Shown: one piece after another, positions 25,935-35,570 of the stretch
How the letters are laid out: every line of letters starts with the position of its first letter
Position numbering within the stretch: the first letter of the stretch is position 1
Source of the DNA: Chryseobacterium takakiae
GTDB taxonomy: Bacteria > Bacteroidota > Bacteroidia > Flavobacteriales > Weeksellaceae
Reading direction: 5' to 3'
Length of the DNA stretch: 64,000 bases
Assembly: GCF_900129385.1 (NCBI RefSeq)
Contig: NZ_FQVO01000004.1
Coordinates: forward strand, 1-64,000
Made by a program: the position numbers and the translations under genes
The notes under the pieces: generated by a model
Told to the model about the DNA's origin: nothing
Database searches by the model: none
What the model saw: the letters and a program-made list of their open reading frames with translations, nothing else

Positions 25935-26696
25935 ATGATAAACTCAGTAATAATAGATGACGACAGCAACCTTCGCGAGGGAATGAAAGCCATGCTGACG
26001 ATGTATGCTCCCGAAATCCGTATTGCAGGAGAAGCGGAAAGTGTGGTAACCGGTATAGAACTTATAGAAAAGCTAAATCCCGAGATTATATTTCTTGATA
26101 TTTTAATGAATGACGGAACAGGTTTTGACATTCTTGAACGCCTGAACCAAAAGTACGGAAAAATTTCTGCGCATATTATTTTCATCACAGCACATGAGAA
26201 GTTTGCGATCAAAGCATTCAGATTTAGCGCATTAGATTTTTTATTAAAACCGGTAGACCCTGATGAACTGAAAAACGTCATTGTTAAAATAAAAGCTATA
26301 CAGCACCAAAATAATAACTATAAACATATCGAACTGCTTCTGGATAATATTAGCAGACAAACGGAAAATTTCAAAAAAATAGCCCTTTCTACTTCCGAAG
26401 GAATTCATCTGTTTGAAATAAAAGATATTATCCGCTGTGAAAGTGAGGACAATTATACGATGTTTTACATTAAAAACCACAAGCCCGTTGTTATTTCAAA
26501 AACACTGAAAGAATATGAAGAATTGCTTACAGAACATGGTTTTGAGCGTATTCATCAATCCCATCTAATCAATCTTAATGAACTGAAGTCATATATAAAA
26601 AAGGACGGCGGTTTCGTGATTATGTCGGATGCTTCGCAGCTGCCCGTATCCCAGCGGAAAAAGGAGCGACTGCAGGAATTAATTAATAACCTTTAA
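25935..26696 (+). CDS. LytTR-family response regulator
   Basis: The partner of the upstream kinase. Residues 1-125 are a receiver domain: VIIDDDSNLREG holds the acidic pocket, IIFLDILMNDGTG the phospho-acceptor Asp (D55), and LDFLLKPVDPDEL the conserved Lys. Residues about 150-250 form a LytTR DNA-binding domain (IIRCESEDNYTMFYI, FERIHQSHLINLNELKSY, LPVSQRKKERL). Such regulators bind paired direct repeats upstream of target genes. The LRR/T9SS gene 80 bases downstream on the same strand is an obvious candidate target or operon member. Confidence 0.93.
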   Translation: MINSVIIDDDSNLREGMKAMLTMYAPEIRIAGEAESVVTGIELIEKLNPEIIFLDILMNDGTGFDILERLNQKYGKISAHIIFITAHEKFAIKAFRFSALDFLLKPVDPDELKNVIVKIKAIQHQNNNYKHIELLLDNISRQTENFKKIALSTSEGIHLFEIKDIIRCESEDNYTMFYIKNHKPVVISKTLKEYEELLTEHGFERIHQSHLINLNELKSYIKKDGGFVIMSDASQLPVSQRKKERLQELINNL

Positions 26697-26776
26697 ATTC
26701 TAAATAATAACAGACAAATTCTAAATCAGCAGGAGTTACCCCCGATCCTGTACCTATCTTTATAAAAAATACCCTT

Positions 26777-29218
26777 ATGAAAAAAAAATTATCCTTACTT
26801 TTTCTGTTGCTGGCCATTGTGACAAAAGCACAGATTATTAATATTCCCGATGCCAACTTTAAGGCCAAGCTGCTCTCTTCTTCGCCTGCCAATACGGTAG
26901 CGAAAAATTTATCCGGAAACTATTTTGCCATTGATGCCAATGGTGATGGTGAGATACAGCAAACGGAAGCTGAACAAGTAAAATATCTTGACATATTCTC
27001 TTCAAATATTTACTCTTTAATAGGTATAATAAGTTTTATAAATCTTCAATATTTGTCTTGCTCCTCAAATCTGCTTTCTTCATTGGATGTACACGGGCTG
27101 ATTAACCTCCAATTCTTAGATTGTACCGGTAATCAACTTACTTTATTAAATGTACAGGGACTTACAAATCTACTATATTTATACTGTCCGTATAATCAAC
27201 TTACCTCACTGAATGCACAAGGGCTTACGAATCTTCAATTTTTAGATTGTGAAGGCAATCAACTTACTTCATTGAATGTACAGAGTACAAATCTTGTAGA
27301 ATTATTGTGTAATGATAATCAACTTACTTCATTAAATATACAGGGACTTACAAATCTTCAATTGTTGGGTTGTCATTCTAATCAACTTACCTCATTAAAT
27401 TTACAGGGAATTACAAATCTTCAAGTGCTCTTTGGCATGGGTAATCAACTTACCTCATTGAATGTACAAGGATGTATAAATCTTTTAAAATTATATTGTA
27501 ATGGTAATCAGCTGACCTCATTGAATGTACAAGGATTAACAAATCTTGTAGAATTGTATTGCGATGAAAATCAAATTAATTCATTGAATACACAAGGATG
27601 TATTGCTTTAAAATATTTAGGTTGTCATAATAATCAGCTTACCTCGCTGAATGTAGAAGGATGTATTGCTCTTCAAAATTTATGGTGTATGAATAACCAA
27701 CTTAGTTCATTATTTTTAAAAAATGGATCTGGTGAAATTGTAGATTTCAATAATAATCCTTCCTTACAGTATGTTTGCGCAGATGATTCGCAGATTCCGG
27801 CGATACAGAGTTCATTAGCATCACAGGGTCTAACCAACGTAAACATCAACACCTATTGTTCCTTCGTTCCCGGCGGAAGCTACAACACCATCACCGGCCT
27901 GGTACGTTTTGATGAAAATAACAACGGCTGCGATACTAATGATGAAATTTTTGAGCATATGAAGCTAAAGATCAGCGACGGAACAACCGGGGAAACCTTC
28001 GTGAAAAACAATGGAAAGTACGATTTTTATACCCAGGCAGGAAACTTTACGGTGACTGCTGAACCCGAAAATCCTGCGCTTTTTACCGTAACACCGGCAA
28101 CATTCAGCACGAGTTTCCCGAATAATAACAATAATATTTTCACCCAGGATCTCTGTGTCACGAAAAACGGAAACGCCAACGACTTGGAAGTGGTGATCGC
28201 TCCTCTAACCAATGCCGTTCCCGGATTTGATGCGAAATATAAAGTGATGTGGAGAAATAAAGGGAATACTATCCTTTCCGGCAATGTAACCTTTACTTTT
28301 AATGCTTCTAAAATGGATTTTGTGTCTTCGGCGTTGCCGTCTGCTGTTTCAGGAAACCAGATTACTTTTAATTTTACCAATCTTAAACCGTATGCCAATA
28401 CTGCTTCGGAGGTGACATTCAATATCCATCCTCCGACTCATCCTACCAATCCGGCCAATGCGGGAGACCAGCTTAATTTCGTAGCTTCGTTAGGTGTTGT
28501 GCCGGGAGATATCAATCCTGCCGATAATACTTTTAATTATCAGCAAACCGTCATCAATTCATTCGACCCCAATGATATTGTGTGCCTTCAGGGAAATACA
28601 ATTCCTGCGGTAATGATCGGGAACTACCTGCATTATGTTGTCAATTTCGAAAATTTGGGGACTGCTCCTGCCACCAATATTGTGGTTGAAATGGATATAA
28701 ATCCTGCCGATTTTGATATTTCTTCTTTGCAGCTTCAGAATGCTTCCCATCAGGTGTATACAAAAGTTACCGGAAATAAAGCCGAGTTTATGATGAAATC
28801 TGCAAACCTCGGAAGCGGCGGACACGGAAATATCCTCCTGAAAATGAAATCAAAAGGTACTCTGAATCCTGGAGATCAGCTTATGAATAAAGCCAATATT
28901 TATTTTGATTACAACTTCCCGATCAAAACCAATGATGCCATAACCAATATTGCAGGGGTTTTGAAGGTTGAAGAGAATCTAAATACCACATCCACAGAAG
29001 TATATCCAAATCCTACAAAAGGGGAAGTGAATATCAACGCTGAATCAGAAATCAAGGCGGTGGAGGTATATGACAATGCCGGAAGAATTATCCAAAAGCA
29101 GATCGGAATCAACGCCCGTAAAACGACACTTACTATCCGTAATGAAAACACGGGAGTATTTTATCTTAAAATAGTTACCGATAAAGGTAGTATGGTGAAA
29201 AAAGTGATTAAAAATTAA
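26777..29218 (+). CDS. Leucine-rich-repeat surface protein with T9SS sorting domain
   Basis: An 813-residue exported protein (signal MKKKLSLLFLLLAIVTKAQ). After an EF-hand-like stretch (IDANGDGEIQQTEAEQV), residues about 85-330 hold about twelve copies of a 21-22-residue leucine-rich repeat of the form LTSLNVQGLTNLQFLDCEGNQ, with a near-invariant Cys in most. A SdrD/B-like or prealbumin-like segment (GLVRFDENNNGCDTNDEIFEHM), DUF11-type beta-sandwich domains (about 450-725) and a type A T9SS C-terminal domain (TEVYPNPTKGEVNI.. to GSMVKKVIKN) follow. It is likely an adhesin or other surface-binding protein. Repeat-to-repeat DNA similarity is high, so copy number could vary. Confidence 0.9.
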   Translation: MKKKLSLLFLLLAIVTKAQIINIPDANFKAKLLSSSPANTVAKNLSGNYFAIDANGDGEIQQTEAEQVKYLDIFSSNIYSLIGIISFINLQYLSCSSNLLSSLDVHGLINLQFLDCTGNQLTLLNVQGLTNLLYLYCPYNQLTSLNAQGLTNLQFLDCEGNQLTSLNVQSTNLVELLCNDNQLTSLNIQGLTNLQLLGCHSNQLTSLNLQGITNLQVLFGMGNQLTSLNVQGCINLLKLYCNGNQLTSLNVQGLTNLVELYCDENQINSLNTQGCIALKYLGCHNNQLTSLNVEGCIALQNLWCMNNQLSSLFLKNGSGEIVDFNNNPSLQYVCADDSQIPAIQSSLASQGLTNVNINTYCSFVPGGSYNTITGLVRFDENNNGCDTNDEIFEHMKLKISDGTTGETFVKNNGKYDFYTQAGNFTVTAEPENPALFTVTPATFSTSFPNNNNNIFTQDLCVTKNGNANDLEVVIAPLTNAVPGFDAKYKVMWRNKGNTILSGNVTFTFNASKMDFVSSALPSAVSGNQITFNFTNLKPYANTASEVTFNIHPPTHPTNPANAGDQLNFVASLGVVPGDINPADNTFNYQQTVINSFDPNDIVCLQGNTIPAVMIGNYLHYVVNFENLGTAPATNIVVEMDINPADFDISSLQLQNASHQVYTKVTGNKAEFMMKSANLGSGGHGNILLKMKSKGTLNPGDQLMNKANIYFDYNFPIKTNDAITNIAGVLKVEENLNTTSTEVYPNPTKGEVNINAESEIKAVEVYDNAGRIIQKQIGINARKTTLTIRNENTGVFYLKIVTDKGSMVKKVIKN

Positions 29219-29250
29219 GGTTGCTTTAAACAATACCGGTTCTTAAAATA

Positions 29251-29285
29251 AAGAGGCTGTCTCATTTTGAAACAGCCTCTTGTTA
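29251..29285. terminator. Bidirectional terminator between convergent genes
   Basis: The stem AAGAGGCTGT/ACAGCCTCTT has a 12-base loop and T-rich sequence on both strands. It separates the LRR gene (+) from bglX (-). Confidence 0.75.
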
Positions 29286-29286
29286 T

Positions 29287-31617
29287 TTATTTTGTCCAGT
29301 TGATTTTTGAATGTTTCACGTCTTCGGAACTGGTTCCGATCATGATATCAAATTCTCCCGGTTCCCAGTCGTATTTAAGATCTCCGTTATAGAATTTAAG
29401 GTTTTCAGGAGTAATGCTGAAGGTAACCTTTTTAGATTCTCCTTTTTTAAGCATTACTTTCTGGAAGCCTTTCAGTTCCTTTACAGGTCTTGTGATACTT
29501 CCCACCATGTCTCTGATGTAAAGCTGTACAACTTCTGCTCCATCATAATTTCCGGAATTCGTTACCGTTACCGAAGCCTGAATGGTTTGATTTCCTTTTG
29601 GATTGGCGTTGGATACCGTAACATCAGAATAGTTGAATTTGGTATAGCTTAAACCATATCCAAACGGATAAAGAGGCGTATTACACTCATCCATATAATT
29701 GGAACGGAATCTCTGGTATTCGCATTTATCAACAAGTTTCTGATCCAAAGGTCTTCCCGTATTTTTTGCATTATAATAAATTGGCACCTGTCCTAAGCTT
29801 CTCGGGAAAGTCATCGGCAGTTTTCCTGAAGGATTTACTTTTCCGAAAAGAACGTCTGCGATAGCATTTCCGGCTTCAGAACCCGGGAACCACGCATTAA
29901 GAATAGCGTCCGGAGCGTCTTTAACATTGGTAAGTGCCAACGGACGACCTGTGAACAATACCATAGCGATCGGTTTTCCCGTTTTTTTCAATTCGTTTAA
30001 TAAATCTACCTGAGACTGCGGAATGGTAATTTCCGTTCTTGAAGAAGATTCTCCGCTCATTTCAGCGGATTCTCCGATGGCAAGAACAATAACATCTGCC
30101 TTGTTGGCTACGTCAACCGCTTCTTTCAAAAGAGCTTCTTTCGAACGGCTGTCCCTGTCTGTTTTTTTTCCGTGGGCTGCATAGATTTCTTCCAGTTTGG
30201 CATCCTCATCAATATTGGCTCCTTTTGCAGAAATGAATTTTACATTCTTACCATAGTTCGCCTGAAGTCCCTGCACGAGATTAACCGACTTGTCATGTTT
30301 TGCTGCCACACTCCATGTTCCGGTCATATTAATGGCGTTATTCACCAGCGGTCCAATTACCGCAACGGTTCCTGTCGCCTTTAAAGGCAGTGTCTGGTTT
30401 TCATTTTTTAATAAAACCATAGACTGAGCGGCAGCATTTCTTGCAATATTTCTGTTTTCCTGACTAAACACTTCCTTAGCTGCTAATTTCGCATCTCCAT
30501 GTTTATAAGGATTATCGAACAATCCGAGATCATATTTAGATTCAAGAACTCTTCTGGCTGCCATATCGATTTCTGACTGGGTAACTTTTCCTTCAGACAA
30601 AGACTTTTTAAGTGTCGTTAAAAACCCTTCCCCTACCATATCCATATCTACACCCGCTTTCAGAGCCAGCGCAGAAACCTGTTGAAGATCTCCCATTCCG
30701 TGATCCACCATTTCGTTGATCCCGGTGTAGTCGGTTACCACAAAACCTTTGAATTTCCACTGATTTCTCAATACTTCCGTCTGAAGCCATCTGTTTCCTG
30801 TGGCCGGCACACCATCCACTTCATTGAAAGAAGCCATTACAGAAGCTACTCCTGCATCTACTGCTGCTTTGTAAGGCGGAAAATATTCGTTGAACATTCT
30901 AACGTGGCTCATATCAACGGTATTGTAATCTCTTCCCGCTTCTCCGGCTCCATATAATGCGAAGTGCTTTACACAGGCCAAAATTGTATTTCCACTAGCA
31001 AGATCTTTTCCCTGATATCCGTACACCATATTTTTAGCAATTTCGCTTCCTAAATACGGATCTTCTCCTGAACCTTCGGATACTCTTCCCCATCTCGGTT
31101 CGCGGGAAATATCCACCATTGGAGAGAATGTCCAGTTGATTCCGTCTGATGAAGCTTCTTTCGCTGCAACTCTTGCAGATTGCTGAACGAGGTTCATATC
31201 CCATGAAGAGGCAAGTCCTAAAGGAATCGGGAACGTAGTTTCATAACCGTGGATTACATCCATTCCGAAGATCAAAGGAATTTTAAGTCGGCTGTTTTCA
31301 ACGGCTACTTTCTGAACAGCTTTGATTTTATCCGCTCCTTTAATATTGAATAGTCCTCCGACCAATCCCTGCTCGATTTTCTTACCGATATCCGAGCTTT
31401 TCGCCAGACCTGTGGTAAAATCACCTGAACTTGGCAAATTAAGCTGTCCGATTTTTTCATCCAGGGTCATTTTCGACAAAAGATTGTCTACGAAAGCTTT
31501 CTTTTTAGCCTGATACTGAGCCGTCTGATAAGACTGGACAGGCTGCGATATCATTTCCTGTGCAGAAAATACCGGAGCCAGGGCCAACATGGCGATTACA
31601 ATTAACTTTTTTCTCAT
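29287..31617 (-). CDS. bglX: GH3 family beta-glucosidase (BglX-like)
   Basis: A periplasmic exo-acting beta-glucosidase that releases glucose from beta-glucosides. The signal peptide MRKKLIVIAMLALAPVFSAQ precedes the GH3 N-terminal TIM barrel, where GFVVTDYTG carries the nucleophile Asp (D296) and CVKHFALYG the family KHF motif. The GH3 C-terminal alpha/beta sandwich with GESAEMSGESSSR (general acid/base region) and a fibronectin-III-like C-terminal domain follow. The 776 residues match E. coli BglX. It is the last gene of the susCD locus and would finish the oligosaccharides made by the upstream glucanase. A 203-base gap precedes it, so it may have its own promoter. Confidence 0.95.
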   Translation of the reverse strand: MRKKLIVIAMLALAPVFSAQEMISQPVQSYQTAQYQAKKKAFVDNLLSKMTLDEKIGQLNLPSSGDFTTGLAKSSDIGKKIEQGLVGGLFNIKGADKIKAVQKVAVENSRLKIPLIFGMDVIHGYETTFPIPLGLASSWDMNLVQQSARVAAKEASSDGINWTFSPMVDISREPRWGRVSEGSGEDPYLGSEIAKNMVYGYQGKDLASGNTILACVKHFALYGAGEAGRDYNTVDMSHVRMFNEYFPPYKAAVDAGVASVMASFNEVDGVPATGNRWLQTEVLRNQWKFKGFVVTDYTGINEMVDHGMGDLQQVSALALKAGVDMDMVGEGFLTTLKKSLSEGKVTQSEIDMAARRVLESKYDLGLFDNPYKHGDAKLAAKEVFSQENRNIARNAAAQSMVLLKNENQTLPLKATGTVAVIGPLVNNAINMTGTWSVAAKHDKSVNLVQGLQANYGKNVKFISAKGANIDEDAKLEEIYAAHGKKTDRDSRSKEALLKEAVDVANKADVIVLAIGESAEMSGESSSRTEITIPQSQVDLLNELKKTGKPIAMVLFTGRPLALTNVKDAPDAILNAWFPGSEAGNAIADVLFGKVNPSGKLPMTFPRSLGQVPIYYNAKNTGRPLDQKLVDKCEYQRFRSNYMDECNTPLYPFGYGLSYTKFNYSDVTVSNANPKGNQTIQASVTVTNSGNYDGAEVVQLYIRDMVGSITRPVKELKGFQKVMLKKGESKKVTFSITPENLKFYNGDLKYDWEPGEFDIMIGTSSEDVKHSKINWTK

Positions 31618-31820
31618 AACTTCTTCATTATTTTAAGGAATTCGTGAATCTTCGATTTCATAAGTCTATCTTCTTTATTATAGTTTCTTTTTACTTTTGT
31701 TAGTTAAACCAAGGCACAGAATTGTTTTTACAACGTCATAATTTTAAGATGCAAGGACACTTTGAAGAGCTTAGCATAAGCTATTCACTCAGCAAATGAT
31801 AGCTGCCCATGTATCAATAT

Positions 31821-32522
31821 TTATTTTCTTTTTGACAGCATCCACTCATACAACTTAGGATTTGAATAAGTTGAATCCCAAGAATTATGGTTATCATTCG
31901 GAAAGATGGTTAATTCTGCAGATGGATTTACCGGGTGGAGTTTTTGGTAAAAATTAAATGCATTTTCCGGTAATACCACATCATCCATTCCGCCATGAAA
32001 TATTTTCATATTTAAATTTTTGTACTGCTGGATGTTGGCATACATCACCCTGTCGGTAGGTGCACAAACGGAAACTACTGCTGCAAATATTTCGGGATGC
32101 TCCATTGCTAATTTCAGTGTTCCCCAGCCACCCATGGAAAGTCCGGTAAGATAAATTCTGGAGGAATCGACCTTATATTTTGCCTGAATTTCTTTGATCA
32201 AAGCATAAAGGGTAACCGTATCCCACCATGTGTTTTCAGGACATTGAGGAGCTAAGATTGCTACCGGTTCCTTGATCAGGTTTTTGTAGGTGAACGGACT
32301 GTGCGCTTTTACTTTTTCCAGGTCATTGCCTCTTTCGCCGGACCCATGTAAAAATACAATTAGCGGAACATTTCCTTTTATTTTCTGGGGATAATCAAGA
32401 ATGTAGGAAATTTTTTCCTGTCTTTTAATTTCTTTATTTAATTCTGCCTTGATTTCCTGAGCATTTGCTTTTGTAGAAAATAAAAACGGCAGTAATAAAG
32501 CGTATTTTAATTTACATTTCAT
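31821..32522 (-). CDS. Secreted alpha/beta-hydrolase (esterase or peptidase-like)
   Basis: A 233-residue exported serine hydrolase (signal MKCKLKYALLLPFLFSTKANAQ). The oxyanion-hole motif is FLHGSGERGND, the nucleophile elbow GLSMGGWG, the acid lies in HGGMDDVV and the catalytic His in NDNHNSWD. It resembles the predicted peptidase/phospholipase/carboxylesterase group often found in polysaccharide loci next to GH3 enzymes, where it may remove acyl decorations. The substrate is unknown. It lies inside the susCD locus on the same strand. Confidence 0.85.
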   Translation of the reverse strand: MKCKLKYALLLPFLFSTKANAQEIKAELNKEIKRQEKISYILDYPQKIKGNVPLIVFLHGSGERGNDLEKVKAHSPFTYKNLIKEPVAILAPQCPENTWWDTVTLYALIKEIQAKYKVDSSRIYLTGLSMGGWGTLKLAMEHPEIFAAVVSVCAPTDRVMYANIQQYKNLNMKIFHGGMDDVVLPENAFNFYQKLHPVNPSAELTIFPNDNHNSWDSTYSNPKLYEWMLSKRK

Positions 32523-32591
32523 CTGAAATTTCTATTTTGGTCCTTCAATTTAACTATTCTTTTTTAATTAGCCCCGATTGAAGCATTTGTT

Positions 32592-32673
32592 TGAGCTCAT
32601 TTTTTTGGATTCTGCGCGGCTTCGCCGCGCAGAATCCAAAAAAATAGCGAGTGCGGAAAGCGGGAAAAAGCTC
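32592..32673. repeat. Very strong 20-bp-stem palindrome inside the glucan locus
   Basis: A perfect hairpin (32601-32643): a T run, then GGATTCTGCGCGGC, a TTC loop, the exact complement GCCGCGCAGAATCC, and an A run. GAGCT (32592) and AGCTC (32669) give a further outer pairing. On both strands the hairpin is followed by A rather than T, so it is not a normal intrinsic terminator. The GC-rich core stands out from the AT-rich surroundings and looks like an inserted repeat. Confidence 0.7.
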
Positions 32674-32680
32674 CTAAGAA

Positions 32681-34066
32681 TTATTTAATATTATATTTTT
32701 CTGACTTGAAGCTTAATTTCTTTAATCCCTGTTGAATTTCAGGAGCATTCATGAATAATTTCCATAAAAATCCGGTTCTGTAATTTTCAATCATTGGAGC
32801 GATGGTTCCCTGGTCGATGGCAAGATATCTTGGAGTAAACCAATTATCATAATTGATGGAGGTCGCATCGTAAGGTCCTGCAGCGCCAATAAATTCAGGC
32901 TTTTGTGTATAGATAAATCTCAAAAAATCCATAGATTCTTTTGGCGTGTACGGAAAGCTGCTCAATGCTGCGGTAGGCGTAATCACTCCTCTGTCATTTT
33001 TTGGGAAGTGAGCGTCATATCCTGTTGTTCCGTCGCTGTTTCTGGAGTAACTTGCGGTCAGTCCCCAATAGTTCGGCCCGTAACCTTTCCAGTTTTTAGG
33101 ATTTTCAACGCAATATTTATAATCAATCAGTACCTGATTTTTGTTTAAGTCAAAATAATTGTTGATTAATTTATCTGAAAGATTGGTAGGATCTAACCCG
33201 ATATAGGAATAATGTGCCCAGAATAAAGGGCCTCCATATTCTTCGGCACCGTTGTGCTTTACATATAAGGGAAGTCCGTATTTTGTTTTATCTGAAAGAT
33301 AGGTTCCGTTTCTTGTCCAGCCTTTGTAGTAGGTTTCGGCATCAATGGGATACGTTGGGGATGATGCTGCTAAAATATAAGTAATCAGACATTCGTTATA
33401 GCCTTCCAGCGGAAAATTCATTTCCCAGCCGTAATTGGGCGACCAATGCCAATACAATACCTTCTCTCCGCCTTTAGTATACCAATTCCACTGGATTCCT
33501 TTCCAGAGTTCATCACATTTTTGAGCCAGCGCTTTTTCTTCGGCATTTCCGTTTTTAAAATACTCGCGCACCATTAAAATCCCTGAAGTTAAAAACGCCG
33601 TTTCTACCAAGTCTCCGCCATTGTCTTTTTTTCCAAAAGGGACGGTTTTCCCGGTTTCCCCATTGATCCAATGCGACCATGCTCCTTTGTGGCGATCTGC
33701 TTTTTTGAGAAAATCCATCATTACAGTTAGTCTTTTCACTGCTTCCTTTCTTGGGACAAAACCTCTTTCAACTCCCACCAAAACGGTAGCCAGACCAAAT
33801 CCCGAACCACCGGTGGTAATGACATGTTTGTCATTATCGGGGTAAATATTGTCTTCATGATACCGCTCGCGTCCCAGTTTAGAGTTGGGTTCTGCGTAAT
33901 CCCAGAAATATTTTAATGCATCTTTCTGCACCCTGTCCATTAATTGTTCATCTGTGATATCATTTTTCACGATTTGAGGTTTCGCAGATTGCTTTTGCGG
34001 CGACTGCGAATTTTTACATGAAACCGTGAATAGAGCTATTAAAGCGATTGATGCTATCCTTTTCAT
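32681..34066 (-). CDS. GH144-like (glucoamylase-fold) lipoprotein, putative endo-beta-1,2-glucanase
   Basis: A 461-residue lipoprotein (MKRIASIALIALFTVSC, lipobox Cys 17) with an (alpha/alpha)6 barrel of the PF10091 glucoamylase-like family. Typical stretches are VQKDALKYFWDYAEP near the N terminus, GGSGFGLATVLVGVERG, AFLTSGILMVREYF, WSPNYGWEMNFPLEGYNEC and GPLFWAHYSYIGLDP. The characterised Bacteroidota members define family GH144, endo-beta-1,2-glucanases, so that activity is the best guess. Position downstream of susCD and upstream of a GH3 fits a periplasmic or surface endo-enzyme. Specificity has not been shown for this protein. Confidence 0.82.
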   Translation of the reverse strand: MKRIASIALIALFTVSCKNSQSPQKQSAKPQIVKNDITDEQLMDRVQKDALKYFWDYAEPNSKLGRERYHEDNIYPDNDKHVITTGGSGFGLATVLVGVERGFVPRKEAVKRLTVMMDFLKKADRHKGAWSHWINGETGKTVPFGKKDNGGDLVETAFLTSGILMVREYFKNGNAEEKALAQKCDELWKGIQWNWYTKGGEKVLYWHWSPNYGWEMNFPLEGYNECLITYILAASSPTYPIDAETYYKGWTRNGTYLSDKTKYGLPLYVKHNGAEEYGGPLFWAHYSYIGLDPTNLSDKLINNYFDLNKNQVLIDYKYCVENPKNWKGYGPNYWGLTASYSRNSDGTTGYDAHFPKNDRGVITPTAALSSFPYTPKESMDFLRFIYTQKPEFIGAAGPYDATSINYDNWFTPRYLAIDQGTIAPMIENYRTGFLWKLFMNAPEIQQGLKKLSFKSEKYNIK

Positions 34067-34096
34067 TTATTAAAGTTAAGGGTTATATATACTAAA

Positions 34097-34125
34097 AGAA
34101 GAGGAGAACTTTCATTCTCCTCTTA
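34097..34125 (-). terminator. Intra-operon hairpin (attenuator) after susD
   Basis: The 10-bp stem AAGAGGAGAA/TTCTCCTCTT is followed on the - strand by TCTTTTAG, about 17 bases after the susD stop codon and 30 before the GH144-like gene. As a leaky terminator it would keep susCD transcripts in excess over the enzyme genes. Confidence 0.65.
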
Positions 34126-34141
34126 AGTTTATATTTAAATT

Positions 34142-35560
34142 TTAATAACCAGGGTTTTGGGTTAAGACACCATTACTCTGATTGATTGAATTCAATGGAA
34201 TTGGGAAAACTTCATTTTTACCAGCCTTATAACCGTATGAAGCTAGAACAGTTGTTGCCTGTCCCGTTCTCACTAAGTCCACAAAACGATCTCCTTCCAT
34301 AGCCAGCTCTACTCTTCGTTCACGCCAAATAGCTGTCCTTAAAGCCGACTGCGTAGTAGCAGTAGTTCCAGCTAATTGCGCTCTTGTTCTCACTTTGTTA
34401 AGATTGGTGATCGCGGCTGTAGTATTTCCTAATTCATTAGCTGCTTCAGCATTGATTAACAGAACTTCTGCAAATCTCAAGATTCTGATGTTTTGTATAG
34501 ATCCATATCCACAAGCATTATTATTCAGAGATTTTGGTACATATACTTTTTGATTCCAAACATTTCCTGCCTGCGGGTCTCCTTTTTGTATCAAATCTCC
34601 TTCAGGAGTGATCTCACCATTTCTTAAAATTGTTAATTCTTTACGAATATCTCCAGCTTCAAACGCTGATTCCAAAGCTGCTGTCGGTGTGAAAAAGCCC
34701 CATCCAAATTGATTTCTAACACCTTGAACTTCCGCATACTGGCTTCCTCCAAATTCTGTAGAACATTGACAGTTTACTTCAATAACCGATTCCGGTCCGA
34801 ATTCTCCTGCAGGACGGAATAAGTGATTAAAATCAGGATCCAGATTATACCCCATGGCAATAACCTGATTAGAAGCATCATACGCTTTTTGCCAGTCTTT
34901 TTTGTATAAATATACTTTTGATAAAAGTCCAAGTGCTCCTCCTTTGGTCATTCTGCCCAAATCTGAAGCAGGATAAGATTGAGGTAAAACGGCTGCAGCG
35001 CTTGTGAGATCTGAGATAATGAAATTATATACCTCATCAACAGAGTTTCGTGGAATATTATAATTGTTTTGTACTCCATCAAAAATAGGAACTCCACCAT
35101 AAATCCTCACCAGATTGAAATAAAAATATGCTCTTAGCATTTTAGCTTCAGCCACTAGTCGGTTTTTAAGTGTTGCATCCATATCAATATTCGGAACGTT
35201 TGTAATCACCTGATTACATCTGTTTACGAATTGCCATTGGCCAATCCAATACCCCTCTACACCAGAATCACTTGCAGTATAAGTGAACTGATCATAAGCA
35301 TTAATAAAAGAAGCATCTCCTGGATTTGATCCTTTTTCAACATCATCTGCAGGAACTCCAAAAACATATTGAGCAGGAAATGCAGAATTTTCCCAGCTTC
35401 TTAATGCAACATAAATTGCATTCGTAGCCTGCATGGCATCTTCCTGAGTTTTGAAAAATGAGGAAGCATCTGTTGCCCCTACTCTTTCCGTATCTAAATA
35501 ATCGTCTTTACAACTAACGACCAAGGAAAATAAAACGGCTGATATAAGTATTTTTTTCAT
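34142..35560 (-). CDS. SusD/RagB family glycan-binding lipoprotein
   Basis: The outer-membrane lipoprotein that caps the SusC transporter and binds the glycan. A lipoprotein signal (MKKILISAVLFSLVVSC, Cys 17) is followed directly by KDDYLDTERVGA, as in other SusD proteins. TPR-like helices and the typical C-terminal half with LRFAEVLLINAEAANELGN, VELAMEGDRFVDLVRTGQ and the end NQSNGVLTQNPGY are present. The 472 residues are normal in length. It starts 10 bases after susC. Confidence 0.94.
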   Translation of the reverse strand: MKKILISAVLFSLVVSCKDDYLDTERVGATDASSFFKTQEDAMQATNAIYVALRSWENSAFPAQYVFGVPADDVEKGSNPGDASFINAYDQFTYTASDSGVEGYWIGQWQFVNRCNQVITNVPNIDMDATLKNRLVAEAKMLRAYFYFNLVRIYGGVPIFDGVQNNYNIPRNSVDEVYNFIISDLTSAAAVLPQSYPASDLGRMTKGGALGLLSKVYLYKKDWQKAYDASNQVIAMGYNLDPDFNHLFRPAGEFGPESVIEVNCQCSTEFGGSQYAEVQGVRNQFGWGFFTPTAALESAFEAGDIRKELTILRNGEITPEGDLIQKGDPQAGNVWNQKVYVPKSLNNNACGYGSIQNIRILRFAEVLLINAEAANELGNTTAAITNLNKVRTRAQLAGTTATTQSALRTAIWRERRVELAMEGDRFVDLVRTGQATTVLASYGYKAGKNEVFPIPLNSINQSNGVLTQNPGY

Positions 35561-35570
35561 GATTTTCTAA

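Noticed and set aside
27030-27760. Possible CRISPR-like or tandem DNA repeat
   Set aside because: The ~63-bp periodicity is that of codons for leucine-rich repeats in an open frame; there are no unique spacers of constant length and no cas genes.
32601-32643. Rho-independent terminator
   Set aside because: The long hairpin is followed by A residues on both strands, so it does not fit; it is listed as a repeat.
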